NCBI GenBank assembly: GCA_015904055.1
Contig: JABMDE010000043.1
Span: 1-13,757 of the forward strand
From: Nitrospira sp.
GTDB taxonomy: Bacteria > Nitrospirota > Nitrospiria > Nitrospirales > Nitrospiraceae
Length of the DNA stretch: 13,757 bases
Direction: 5' to 3'
In this document: positions 6,216 through 13,202 of the stretch, piece by piece
How the letters are laid out: the number at the start of each line of letters is the position of its first letter
Position numbering within the stretch: position 1 is the stretch's first letter
Program-made: the position numbers and the translations under genes
Notes under the pieces: generated by a model
What the model saw: the letters and a program-made list of their open reading frames with translations, nothing else
Told to the model about the DNA's origin: nothing
Databases searched by the model: none

Positions 6216-7261
6216 GATTCCTTCTCCACAAGCGATGGTTCAGGTGACACCGGCAAACACAGTGTGAACGTCGTTCCTTTGCCGACTTCACTCTCCACAA
6301 GAATTTTCCCGCCATGACGCTCAACGATGCCGAGATTCACGGAAAGCCCTAACCCCGTTCCCTCCCCCTCGCCTTTGGTCGTAAAGAATGGATCGAACAC
6401 GCGCGGCAGGATGGAGGGAGGAATGCCCGACCCCGTATCGCCGACTTCAACCAGGCAGATTCCCTCGGCAACGGAGGTCCGAATCGTTAACACCCCGCCG
6501 TGCTTCATTGCCTGCACCGCATTCAAGAGCAAATTCATCAAGACCTGTTCGATCATGTGGCGATCCACCATCACGCTCGGCAGACCTGCTCCCAATAGCG
6601 TCTCCAGTGTAATCCGATTGGGAGCCAATAGGTGGGTCGTCAGCACTAAGACCTGCTCGACAATCCGATTGATGTCAGACGGACTGAATTCCGGCTCATG
6701 CTGCTGAGAAAAATCGAGCAGTTGCCGGACAATCTTTTGCACCCGGCGGACGCCATGTTCCATAGACGCCCAATATTCCTCCTGACGAGCCTGGGATACG
6801 CCCCCTTTTCGAAGGTTGTAGAGACAATTGAGGATCCCGCCGAGCGGATTATTGATTTCGTGCGCCACGCCTGCCGCCAATTTCCCGACGGACGCCAGTT
6901 TCTCTGAATTGAGGATCTGCCGCTCCAGCTTCTTCGTTTCCGTCATATCGCGCGCAATGCCGAGCACGCCGAGGATCTCTCCCTCGACCCCTTGAAGCGG
7001 AGACACACTGACCATTACCGTGCGGGTTTCTCCCAGCCTGGTCATGACTTCGACTTCATAGACCTGCTTGGCGCCGATATCCAATGTACTCTTGAGCCGC
7101 CGGCCACGGTGGCGCCGCGAAAGGAGGGAGAGATAGGGCCGGCCCAGCAAATCATCTTTTCGATACCCCCAGACACCGACCTTGCTGTTGACGTAGGTAA
7201 ACCGCTGATCCGTATCGAGCGTGTAGATGACGTCGTTGGCATTTTCGAGCAGATTCTCCAA
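6212..7261 (-). CDS. PAS domain sensor histidine kinase, N-terminus uncertain
   Basis: Cognate kinase of the downstream regulator. Visible parts: PAS domain at about 1-105 (NANDVIYTLD through GIARDMTE), a dimerisation/phospho-acceptor helix with GVAHEINNPLGG at 131-142 (phospho-acceptor His134), an N box (MNLLLNAVQA at 242-251), and ATP-binding glycine boxes DTGSGI (275-280) and GTGLGLS (301-307). No membrane segment is present, so it is soluble as it stands. The 349 residues counted here start at TTG 7261, which has no clear ribosome site. The open frame runs back to 7312 and encodes a coiled-coil-like lead-in (ERTREIEETKQYLENLL), with no ATG anywhere before the PAS domain. That lead-in normally follows another domain, so the gene seems to have lost its 5' end. 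It overlaps the stop of the preceding HExxH gene. Confidence 0.9.
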   Translation of the reverse strand: MENLLENANDVIYTLDTDQRFTYVNSKVGVWGYRKDDLLGRPYLSLLSRRHRGRRLKSTLDIGAKQVYEVEVMTRLGETRTVMVSVSPLQGVEGEILGVLGIARDMTETKKLERQILNSEKLASVGKLAAGVAHEINNPLGGILNCLYNLRKGGVSQARQEEYWASMEHGVRRVQKIVRQLLDFSQQHEPEFSPSDINRIVEQVLVLTTHLLAPNRITLETLLGAGLPSVMVDRHMIEQVLMNLLLNAVQAMKHGGVLTIRTSVAEGICLVEVGDTGSGIPPSILPRVFDPFFTTKGEGEGTGLGLSVNLGIVERHGGKILVESEVGKGTTFTLCLPVSPEPSLVEKES

Positions 7262-7295
7262 ATACTGTTTCGTTTCTTCGATTTCTCTGGTTCGC

Positions 7296-7775
7296 TCAGA
7301 ACACCGGATCGATCATGTCGGAGATATGCATCAGCTCGTGGCGGCAGTACCGCGTCAACGCCGGATCGTAGAATCGGCGTGGAATCAGCTTGATTCCAAC
7401 GCCTTTCAGCCCCTTCTCCTCGAACTCTCTCGCCAATTCTTTTTCCACCGATCCCCACTTGCGCAGAATATCGACACCCTCCTGATCTTCTTTCAGGACA
7501 CCCTTCACCAGCACAATCCCTACCTTGCTCTTCAATAATGGATACTCGTTAAACGAGTCACGTACGATATCGGAAAAGCCCCATGTCCCGAAGAGATACT
7601 GATAGAGCTTCTTGAACTCTCCTTCCCGGTCTTCGAGCATGAATTTCTCGTAGATCGGATCGGCATGTTCATGAAACTCTTTGTAATAGGTCGGATCGCC
7701 TTCCCGCTCCGTCTTTTCAACGAAAGAATCGATGACTTCTTGCAGCAACGCGGGCTGAAACCTGATTTCCATCAT
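7296..7775 (-). CDS. HExxH-motif protein, probably C-terminally truncated
   Basis: A 159-residue protein of unknown function with no signal peptide. It is rich in charged and aromatic residues (EFHEHADPIYEKF near 33-45) and carries HELMH at 146-150, the zincin-type HExxH zinc-binding motif. Only nine residues follow (ISDMIDPVF), so the third metal ligand that zincins need downstream is missing. I recall longer proteins of this type with a further C-terminal region but cannot name the family. The frame ends just where the kinase frame begins, out of frame, which suggests a deletion that fused the front of this gene to the middle of the kinase gene. ATG codons at 7775 and 7772 are both possible; GAGG lies four to seven bases upstream. 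It would be co-transcribed with the kinase and regulator. Confidence 0.7.
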   Translation of the reverse strand: MMEIRFQPALLQEVIDSFVEKTEREGDPTYYKEFHEHADPIYEKFMLEDREGEFKKLYQYLFGTWGFSDIVRDSFNEYPLLKSKVGIVLVKGVLKEDQEGVDILRKWGSVEKELAREFEEKGLKGVGIKLIPRRFYDPALTRYCRHELMHISDMIDPVF

Positions 7776-7945
7776 GAGACCTCGAACCGTGAAAATCGCT
7801 ATTGATTAGGTGGTCGGGGGCCGACACAAGCCGGCGAACTGAGATACTCCGTGACCGGCTTGACGTTTCGACGATGCCCTTGAACGTACCCGGCGTGACC
7901 CCTGAGTACGTTCCTTCTCACACATGTGGCGATCGAATCGAAGGG

Positions 7946-7975
7946 TTGACTTGCCCGCAGAGCATCTCTTACGAT
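7946..7975 (+). promoter_or_regulatory. Candidate sigma70-type promoter for the WD40 gene
   Basis: TTGACT (five of six to the -35 consensus) at 7946-7951 is followed after 18 bases by TACGAT (four of six to the -10 consensus) at 7970-7975. Transcription would start near 7982 and give a leader of about 70 bases. It lies in the 278-base divergent gap between the HExxH gene and the WD40 gene, where I found no coding sequence. Confidence 0.35.
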
Positions 7976-8053
7976 CTCGCAGGCTTGGCGAAAATTATAC
8001 CGGCCTGATCGAACGGCAATCAAGGACCTGCCGGAGAATCTTATACCATCACG

Positions 8054-9157
8054 ATGATGCCGGAACACACCATGACGCCTTCTCTACCGGGCTCACTTCC
8101 AGGATCTGCCGCTAGCACAGCGCAGACACCGCCAACCGACTTTCTAGACTATTGGAAACTCGACTGCCGCGAGGTCAGAACCTTCCGCGGCCATTCGCAT
8201 GGCATCTGGACCGTCGCCTTTTCCCCCGATGGACTGACCCTGGCCAGCGGCGGCGCAGAACGCCTCGTCCGCATGTGGGACATCGAAACCGGCCGGCTGC
8301 TGCGTTCGTTGCGCGGCCACACCAACGATGTCCGGGCCGTCGTCTTCACACCGGACGGACAGACGCTTGCCACCGGGAGCGAAGACCGCACCATTCGCCT
8401 GTGGAACGGCAAGACCGGCGAGCCGACGAAAATTCTATTTACACGGTACGACCATAACGTGTGCAGCCTCTCCCTGTCGCCCGACGGCCTCATGCTGGCG
8501 CGCGGCAGCCACAACAAGGACATCAAGATTTGGGAAGTCACCACCGGCACCGAGCTGATGACGCTGCTGGGTAAAGACGAATATGATCATCACTGGTCCG
8601 TCTGCGTCGCCTTCTCACCCGACGGCATTCACCTTGCCCACGGCACCGACATCGGGAAGATTAAGATCTGGGAAGTGCTCCCGAGCGGCGAGGAAAAAGT
8701 GCTGCACGACGGGCATTGGCGGCGGGGCGTCGAAGACTCGACCGAGACGCGCGGCTACTACATCGAAGACGACGGCGGCTTTCAAAAGCCCATGGATTAC
8801 TGGATCGGCGCCATGACCTTCACGCCTGACGCGAAGATACTGATCACCGGCAGCCGGGACCGCACAATCAAGCTGTTCGACATGCCCCATCTCATCGAGA
8901 AGAAATCCCTCACCGGCCACACAGGCTGGATCCGCAGCCTGGCCGTGTCGCCGGATGGAAAAGTCCTGGTCAGTGCCAGCGACGACCAGACCATCAAATT
9001 CTGGGATCTGGCCACAGGCAGGAACTTCCGAACGCTTAAGGACCACACCGGCGCCGTCCGCTGCATAACTTTTTCACCCGACGGCAAACGCCTCGCCAGC
9101 GCCTCCTGGGACCGCACAATCAAACTTTGGGAAGGTGGAGCGAAGGCGGAAGAGTAG
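8054..9157 (+). CDS. WD40 repeat protein, seven-bladed propeller
   Basis: A 367-residue protein made almost wholly of WD40 repeats, which form a beta-propeller used for protein binding. Seven repeats can be counted, ending near residues 76, 118, 160, 206, 276, 318 and 359. Typical units are VAFSPDG...LASGG...VRMWD and ITFSPDGKRLASASWDRTIKLW. The fifth repeat is about 20 residues longer than the others, with an acidic, tyrosine-containing loop around 220-248. The first 40 residues are Pro/Thr/Ser-rich and not a clear signal peptide, so a cytoplasmic location is likely. ATG codons at 8054, 8057 and 8072 are all in frame and none has a strong ribosome site, so the start is uncertain by up to six residues. 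It is monocistronic, convergent with the SIMPL gene; its partner is unknown. Confidence 0.93.
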   Translation: MMPEHTMTPSLPGSLPGSAASTAQTPPTDFLDYWKLDCREVRTFRGHSHGIWTVAFSPDGLTLASGGAERLVRMWDIETGRLLRSLRGHTNDVRAVVFTPDGQTLATGSEDRTIRLWNGKTGEPTKILFTRYDHNVCSLSLSPDGLMLARGSHNKDIKIWEVTTGTELMTLLGKDEYDHHWSVCVAFSPDGIHLAHGTDIGKIKIWEVLPSGEEKVLHDGHWRRGVEDSTETRGYYIEDDGGFQKPMDYWIGAMTFTPDAKILITGSRDRTIKLFDMPHLIEKKSLTGHTGWIRSLAVSPDGKVLVSASDDQTIKFWDLATGRNFRTLKDHTGAVRCITFSPDGKRLASASWDRTIKLWEGGAKAEE

Positions 9158-9284
9158 TCACTGGTCCATTCCTCTCCTCGGTCAGGAGGATGACCTCCAT
9201 AACACGTCACGTGCGACGTCACGGTATCCGTCAACCTTCTTGAGCGTTCCAACTGCGAAAACAGCACAAAACAGACCTTCTCGA

Positions 9285-10016
9285 TCAATTCGGTGCAATT
9301 TCGTAGACCAGCGTGACGGTCGCTTCGACCTTCATTTCGCCCGGAGAGATCGGCGGTGCCCCTCCCTCTGCATCCATCGCCATCATCGACCGCGCCATAT
9401 GGGACACCGGTCGAACCACGTGACCGCCCTCGTTGACTGAAAGCACCCGCACAAGCTTCACGCTCAATGTCTCGCTCAACGCAGCCGCTTTTTCATGGGC
9501 CCTGGCCGCAGCGATCTTCAATGCATTCAATCTCGCCGGCTGCTCATCGCGCAGAGCCCAATGCAGCCCCTGAAAGTGGTTGACACCCGCAGCCAGAACA
9601 TCCTCAATCACTCTTCCGACCTTTTCCAGGTTCCGCACGTCCACCGTCACCGTGTTGCTCATCAGATACCCAATGATCTCCGGCGAAGCAGGCGGCGCGT
9701 CGCTGGAACGTTTGGGCGGCGGTTTGTACTGAGGAGACACCGTAAACGACGAAGTCTGGATACGCTCCTTCTCGATATGCTGATCCCGAAGCCGCTCCAT
9801 GACCTTGGTCATCACGGCATTGTTCTGCCGTTGGGCATCGGCCAACGAGCGGGCTGCGGTGTCCATGCCGAACGTCACAAACACCTGGTCCGGCGCGAAC
9901 GCCAGACTGCCGGTCGCCGACACCGTGATCGTCGACGGCTCCGGCCTGAGCTCATCATGAGCCTGTACGGCACCCGTCCACACTGCAAGCAGCGTGAGCA
10001 CTGCAACAATTACCAT
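9285..10016 (-). CDS. SIMPL (DUF541, YggE-like) periplasmic protein
   Basis: A 243-residue secreted protein of the SIMPL/DUF541 family. E. coli YggE of this family is linked to oxidative stress defence, but the biochemical role is unclear. Residues 1-19 are a signal peptide ending in VQA. Family features: ITVSATGSLAFAPDQVFVTFG at about 30-50 (the first strand pair), the helix SLADAQRQNNAVMTKVMERL, GYLMSNTVTVDVRNLEKVG at about 116-134, and the Ala-rich helix ALKIAAARAHEKAAALSETL at about 165-184. The ATG at 10016 is chosen because AGGAGG lies six bases upstream and the signal peptide then starts normally; the frame is open to 10064. A loop at 95-112 is Pro/Lys-rich. It is convergent with the WD40 gene and appears monocistronic. 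Confidence 0.92.
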   Translation of the reverse strand: MVIVAVLTLLAVWTGAVQAHDELRPEPSTITVSATGSLAFAPDQVFVTFGMDTAARSLADAQRQNNAVMTKVMERLRDQHIEKERIQTSSFTVSPQYKPPPKRSSDAPPASPEIIGYLMSNTVTVDVRNLEKVGRVIEDVLAAGVNHFQGLHWALRDEQPARLNALKIAAARAHEKAAALSETLSVKLVRVLSVNEGGHVVRPVSHMARSMMAMDAEGGAPPISPGEMKVEATVTLVYEIAPN

Positions 10017-10228
10017 GGATCTCCTCCTGTCATAGAAGCCAACCGTCTCTGCAGCGATCTTCACCCGAGAGCAGCCTACCCCGCAGTGACGTTCAAGGCA
10101 ACTGGCTTGGCCCCCCTTGTCTAATCGCGGGCCGCATGACGACGGTCGCCCCGCACGACATCAAAATAATCTGAAAATCAATCAACATCCGCACAAGATT
10201 TGGGACGAATGCTCTCGTCCCCATGTTC

Positions 10229-10237
10229 TGTGGATAA
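10229..10237 (-). promoter_or_regulatory. Perfect DnaA box in the gap before copy B
   Basis: TGTGGATAA, the reverse complement of the DnaA box TTATCCACA. A related 9-mer, TGTGAACAA, follows at 10241-10249, twelve bases further on (about one helical turn) in the same orientation. Paired boxes like this are typical of DnaA-bound regions. No dnaA, dnaN or par gene is in the window, so this alone does not mark a replication origin. Confidence 0.45.
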
Positions 10238-10458
10238 TCCTGTGAACAAGTTCCTGCGTGCGTGCAGAAACATGTGAATCCACCACACATCGCTTCACAA
10301 TGCCTACTTTTTAGGCGTCTGCCGTGTCATGGGCATGCCCCTAGTAATTGTGGCTGGAAGCAGAATTTCTTATTTTTTTCCGCATTCCTAGGCCTGGACG
10401 ACTTGACATGATGAAATCAGCGCTCCTGGAGCGTCTCCTGCATTGATGAGCTGATTTT

Positions 10459-10467
10459 TTATCCACA
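10459..10467 (+). promoter_or_regulatory. Perfect DnaA box (copy B)
   Basis: TTATCCACA, at the place equivalent to 25-33 in copy A, with identical flanks for several bases on each side while nearby bases differ between copies. Conservation of the exact 9-mer may reflect use, or simply limited divergence. Confidence 0.4.
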
Positions 10468-10601
10468 GCCTCAACGCTTTTCTGGGGATCCTGGTCCAAT
10501 ACGCAAGCCTGGAGCGGCGTTCCAAATCTGTCAAGGGACAAGCTCAAAAATCGTCGAAGAGGGAATAGGCGGAGAAGATCAAAAGAATCATTCGCTTGCG
10601 G

Positions 10602-10623
10602 AAAAAACGAGACGCCGCGCGTC
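10602..10623 (-). terminator. Probable intrinsic terminator after the 58-aa gene (copy B)
   Basis: On the minus strand, eight bases after the stop codon, a perfect five-base stem GACGC-GCG-GCGTC is followed by TCG and six T. This fits a short rho-independent terminator closing the copy B cluster. In copy A the equivalent bases (about 168-189) have two stem mismatches and a shorter T run. Confidence 0.45.
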
Positions 10624-10631
10624 CGGCAGGA

Positions 10632-10808
10632 TTATTTTTTTCGATACACGTTCAACCCCACCTTCTCCTGGCGATTTGGAATCGTGACATTTCCTTCTGT
10701 TGACGCAATGATGATCGTCTTGCCCGATGCCGACGGCCCAAACTCCTTCGAAAGATCAACCTTGATCGTCAACCATGTACCCTCGACAGTCATTTCAACA
10801 TTTTTCAT
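10632..10808 (-). CDS. Conserved 58-residue small protein (copy B)
   Basis: Paralog of the gene at 197-373; 57 of 58 residues are identical (Asn for Asp in the IPxRQ segment) despite about 14 base changes. AAAGGA lies eight bases upstream of the ATG. The product has no signal peptide or membrane helix and no function I can assign. Here it is the last gene of the cluster, followed by a probable terminator. Its 5' flank is unlike copy A: the PilZ gene that precedes it there is missing, and the 155 bases up to the secreted-protein gene show no coding content. Retention with almost no protein change after the PilZ gene was lost or gained argues that its function does not depend on PilZ (inference). 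Confidence 0.75.
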   Translation of the reverse strand: MKNVEMTVEGTWLTIKVDLSKEFGPSASGKTIIIASTEGNVTIPNRQEKVGLNVYRKK

Positions 10809-10963
10809 TGCCGAATCCTTTCACGACTTTGTTATTGCTGCTTGATCGGCCCTCAGCCCCGGTGAGTTCACCTCATCTACTGAACACTTTCATGCAATCG
10901 ATTCTGATGGGGACCGCAGATGGAAAGGGTACTGATACGTCGTATCTCCAGGGGCCATCCCTA

Positions 10964-11377
10964 TCAATATCCACGCCCTGTACTGCCCCCTCGGCCCATT
11001 CGATCCAACGGCAGCGCCTCATACCGCTTTTTTAAGTCTGGATGCCCGTTGAGAAAGCCCTTCACCGCCGTATCATCGGCAAAGATCTCCGGACTGCGCT
11101 TACGATAGTCCGCAACAGTCAAGTTATGCTTGGCGAGTAGCGCGCTGAGCTTCGCATTGATATCTGCTCCCATTTCCTTCATCTGTTCCGGAGAAGGTCG
11201 CTGTCCCTCGGCAAACTGCGTTCCGCCCTGAAAGTAATTCATCATCATCTCGCCGATTTCAATGCGTGCCTTCACGAACGTTTCTATTTCGGCCGGTTCC
11301 GCCGCCATACCGACGACCGCAGAGAGCATGACACCCACTACAATGGCGAGCCCGTATCTGGCCTGATTCATAGTCAT
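10964..11377 (-). CDS. Secreted helical protein (copy B)
   Basis: Paralog of the protein at 899-1312, with about eight differences over 137 residues, five of them in or next to the signal peptide. It has the same architecture: a signal peptide ending in MAA, two charged helices, the LTVADYRKRSPEIF segment and a Gly/Arg tail ending GRGY. Two ATG codons are adjacent (11380 and 11377); the second gives better spacing from GAGGA and matches copy A. An extended -10 element lies about 50 bases upstream, as in copy A. The DUF4168-like impression is weak and the function unknown. Confidence 0.8.
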   Translation of the reverse strand: MTMNQARYGLAIVVGVMLSAVVGMAAEPAEIETFVKARIEIGEMMMNYFQGGTQFAEGQRPSPEQMKEMGADINAKLSALLAKHNLTVADYRKRSPEIFADDTAVKGFLNGHPDLKKRYEALPLDRMGRGGSTGRGY

Positions 11378-11428
11378 CATTTCCTCTTCTTCCCGTGCAT
11401 CACGGGAACGTCCGCACGATGAAACACG

Positions 11429-11437
11429 ATCATATCA
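11429..11437 (-). promoter_or_regulatory. Candidate extended -10 promoter for the 137-aa gene (copy B)
   Basis: The same TGATATGAT element as at 1364-1372, at the same distance from the gene. The block of about 45 bases around it is nearly identical in both copies, while the bases between it and the upstream lipoprotein stop have diverged. This supports a functional signal. Confidence 0.4.
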
Positions 11438-11557
11438 TCTTAAAGTCAGAAACAGATAGGCCCGTACTGCTGATCGTCGCTCATCACGACACTGCGCATC
11501 CCTTGCCCTCAACGGTCTCTGCTGACCGTCGACGTCAGAAGCGGCATCATCGCGGTC

Positions 11558-12154
11558 CTATTCGACTGATTGCCCCTGGAGAAAGAGTGCCTGCTCCAGA
11601 GTGCGGAAAAATATTTGATAGGGCGCGGGATCCTCGACTGCGCGCAGATAATACTGCGCGCTGGTGCGGACTACGAGTTGCGCAGCGTTCCGCTTACGGA
11701 CTGTGGCGGTCAGCCTCACAAGATCACTACGGTGAAAAAATGGCCCCCACGTATGAATGTTCTGGGAAAGAATCAACAGCGTGTCGGGACGATACAGCAG
11801 ATAGGAGGGGTCCAGGAACGTGGGCCGTTCGAGATCGACATATTTCTTGGCGGATACGATACCCAGCTCTTGATCCAAAACATCAACCATGAATCCGATA
11901 TCCTGCATGGTCGCGACAATTGCTTCAAGGATCGCCGTACGGTCAGTCGTGTCAAACACCCTACTCTGTGCCGCACGGAGTTTGACCTGGCTTTCTTCAG
12001 ACAACCAGATCTGTTCCCGTGAGTCCCACTGATTTTCGTGTCTCGCTTCGTACGGTGAGAGACACCCGTTGAGCAACAGGCTCATCCCTACCAGCCATAC
12101 CAGAGCCCCACCGACTCTCCACCGGCGGCCTTGTCTGTACCATCCGGAACGCAT
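11558..12154 (-). CDS. Lipoprotein, paralog 1 of 3 (copy B)
   Basis: Counterpart of the gene at 1482-2105; 198 residues from the ATG at 12154, with the lipobox LLNGC and lipidated Cys31. The core blocks are kept: QSRVFDTTDR, MQDIGF, ELGIVSAKK, and the tail DPAPYQIFFRTLEQALFLQ. The last 50 residues are almost identical to copy A, but the signal peptide and the segment after SAKK (YVDLERPTFLDPSYLLYRP against FVENEQIYGLDLSYVFYQP) are quite different, making this the most diverged gene pair. A TTG at 12166 is also in frame and would overlap the previous stop (TGA at 12163-12165); neither start has an ideal ribosome site, so the beginning is uncertain by four codons. Function is unknown. Confidence 0.83.
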   Translation of the reverse strand: MRSGWYRQGRRWRVGGALVWLVGMSLLLNGCLSPYEARHENQWDSREQIWLSEESQVKLRAAQSRVFDTTDRTAILEAIVATMQDIGFMVDVLDQELGIVSAKKYVDLERPTFLDPSYLLYRPDTLLILSQNIHTWGPFFHRSDLVRLTATVRKRNAAQLVVRTSAQYYLRAVEDPAPYQIFFRTLEQALFLQGQSVE

Positions 12155-12162
12155 CGCCCGTT

Positions 12163-12597
12163 TCAATCCTTCGTCATGAACAACGAACGTTCAAGCGTCG
12201 CGAAGAAATTCTGGTAGACCTTGGGGTCTTCAATGGGCTTGTTGTTGTAGATGGCGTTGGCTCGGATCATCACCCGCCCATCCGCTTGAGGACGGACGGT
12301 CACAGTAACGCCCAGCACATCGTAATAGTTCGGCTCGGCGAATCGGGCGGCACTGACTAGGCCGAGCGCGTCGTTGGCCCGCTCAATGATGAAGCCCAAA
12401 TCTTGGAGCGCTGCGATGACACTGCGCATAGCGACCTGCCGGTCCTTCACATCAAAGGTCCTGGTCTGCGCACTTCTGATTTTCATCTGCGCCTCGGTCG
12501 GCGCAAGCAGCTCAGGGCCTGGCTGCGGAGGCACACATCCGTACACCATCGCGAAGGTCGCGCCTACGATCATTCCCCACACAGCTCGTTGTTTCAT
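12163..12597 (-). CDS. Lipoprotein, paralog 2 of 3 (copy B)
   Basis: Counterpart of the gene at 2111-2545, also 144 residues, with the signal peptide ending in MVYGC (Cys21). The signal peptide is largely different from copy A, but from LLAPTEAQMKIRS onward most residues agree, including QTRTFDVKDRQ, LQDLGFIIERAN and the tail DPKVYQNFFATLERSLF. The start at 12597 has AGAGG upstream and matches copy A; the frame is open to 12888, but that extension overlaps the preceding gene in another frame and has no signal-peptide look. Gaps to the neighbours are 13 bases upstream and an overlap or eight bases downstream, consistent with one operon. Confidence 0.86.
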   Translation of the reverse strand: MKQRAVWGMIVGATFAMVYGCVPPQPGPELLAPTEAQMKIRSAQTRTFDVKDRQVAMRSVIAALQDLGFIIERANDALGLVSAARFAEPNYYDVLGVTVTVRPQADGRVMIRANAIYNNKPIEDPKVYQNFFATLERSLFMTKD

Positions 12598-12610
12598 CCT
12601 GACCTCTTCG

Positions 12611-13186
12611 TCACAGTGTAAACCCCTCCAGAAAGACGGCCTTCGAAAGTTTGGCGAAGAATTGCTGGTAGAGAAGGGCGTTGCGGAGCATTTCCATTTT
12701 TTGCTGACCGGGCGGGATGTATTGGCGATCGAATTGGCCATCCCCTTTCCAGACAACACGGTAAAAGGTAATTCGAACTTCTTGGCGCGTGGCCTCCGGA
12801 TTGATCGGCCGCGCGATAAGAGCGGCTGAGATTTTCTGGTGAACATCCACGGGCTCAAGCATTTTCCCCATAGACAGCACCAGCACAAAAAATCGCCTTA
12901 TATATTGACCGTATTCCCGCGCACTCCGCTCCTTCGCTGCCCTCAAGAACCCTACCTCGCGCACACTTTCTTCGACCTGAAACCCAAGATCCTGTAAAAC
13001 AGCTGCCGAGGCAGACAATAACTCTGTCTCATCCTTGGTCTCGAATATGCGGGTTTGCATAGCCCGGTGTGCGGCACTCTCGGGCGTCAGCTGAAAGAGC
13101 TCTTCCGGCTGTGAGTGCGTGACGCATCCACCGAGCTGGCCCGCAAGGACCAGGCTGCCGGCGACCAGGCACAATCGCCTAAGCAC
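12611..13186 (-). CDS. Lipoprotein, paralog 3 of 3 (copy B)
   Basis: Counterpart of the gene at 2556-3152; 191 residues from GTG at 13186, with the signal peptide ending in QLGGC (Cys21). It keeps MQTRIFETKDE, LQDLGFQVEE, VGFLRAAKERSA and YQQFFAKLSKAVFLE. It is seven residues shorter than copy A, all in the hydrophobic middle stretch (FFVLVLSMGKMLEPVDV here). The same GTG start, same 16-base gap to the SmpA-like stop and same weak GGTG/GGGG-type upstream sequence are seen in both copies, which supports the GTG choice over the longer open frame reaching 13423. Confidence 0.84.
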   Translation of the reverse strand: MLRRLCLVAGSLVLAGQLGGCVTHSQPEELFQLTPESAAHRAMQTRIFETKDETELLSASAAVLQDLGFQVEESVREVGFLRAAKERSAREYGQYIRRFFVLVLSMGKMLEPVDVHQKISAALIARPINPEATRQEVRITFYRVVWKGDGQFDRQYIPPGQQKMEMLRNALLYQQFFAKLSKAVFLEGFTL

Positions 13187-13202
13187 AACGCGTGCACCCC
13201 AA

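Larger units (their letters stand above)
10017..10631. other. Gene-free stretch of 615 bases before copy B
   Basis: No convincing gene is seen. From left to right it holds the SIMPL leader; two DnaA-box-like sites (10229-10237 and 10241-10249); a small hairpin GCCTA-CTTTT-TAGGC at 10302-10316; an AT tract at 10364-10379; the perfect inverted repeat CGCTCC-T-GGAGCG at 10421-10433; the left border of copy B at about 10435; a third DnaA box at 10459-10467; and a probable terminator at 10602-10623. Bases 10435-10631 match 1-196 of copy A but contain no shared open frame, so they are non-coding or a transcript tail. Confidence 0.55.

Noticed and set aside
10093..10290. 65-codon minus-strand frame in the gap before copy B
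   Set aside because: Composition is odd (many Cys and Met), there is no ribosome site or paralog, and it covers the DnaA-box region.
10403..10408. Perfect TTGACA -35 hexamer
   Set aside because: No -10-like sequence lies 16-18 bases downstream and no gene follows on the plus strand.
3700..10434. Transposon or integrative element bounded by the two cluster copies
   Set aside because: No transposase, integrase, attachment site or target duplication is visible. The flanking repeats are gene clusters, not element ends, so a simple duplication fits better.
10195..10470. Outright call of a chromosomal replication origin
   Set aside because: Only two perfect boxes and one near-box are present, without dnaA, dnaN, gyrB or par genes nearby; kept only as a finding.
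10341..10547. 68-codon minus-strand frame at the left border of copy B
   Set aside because: It crosses the duplication border, no matching frame is present at the start of copy A, and the translation is basic and low in hydrophobic residues, as a random frame would be.
12598..12888. N-terminal 97-codon extension of the second lipoprotein in copy B
   Set aside because: It runs through the preceding lipoprotein gene out of frame. The lipoprotein start at 12597 has a ribosome site and matches copy A.
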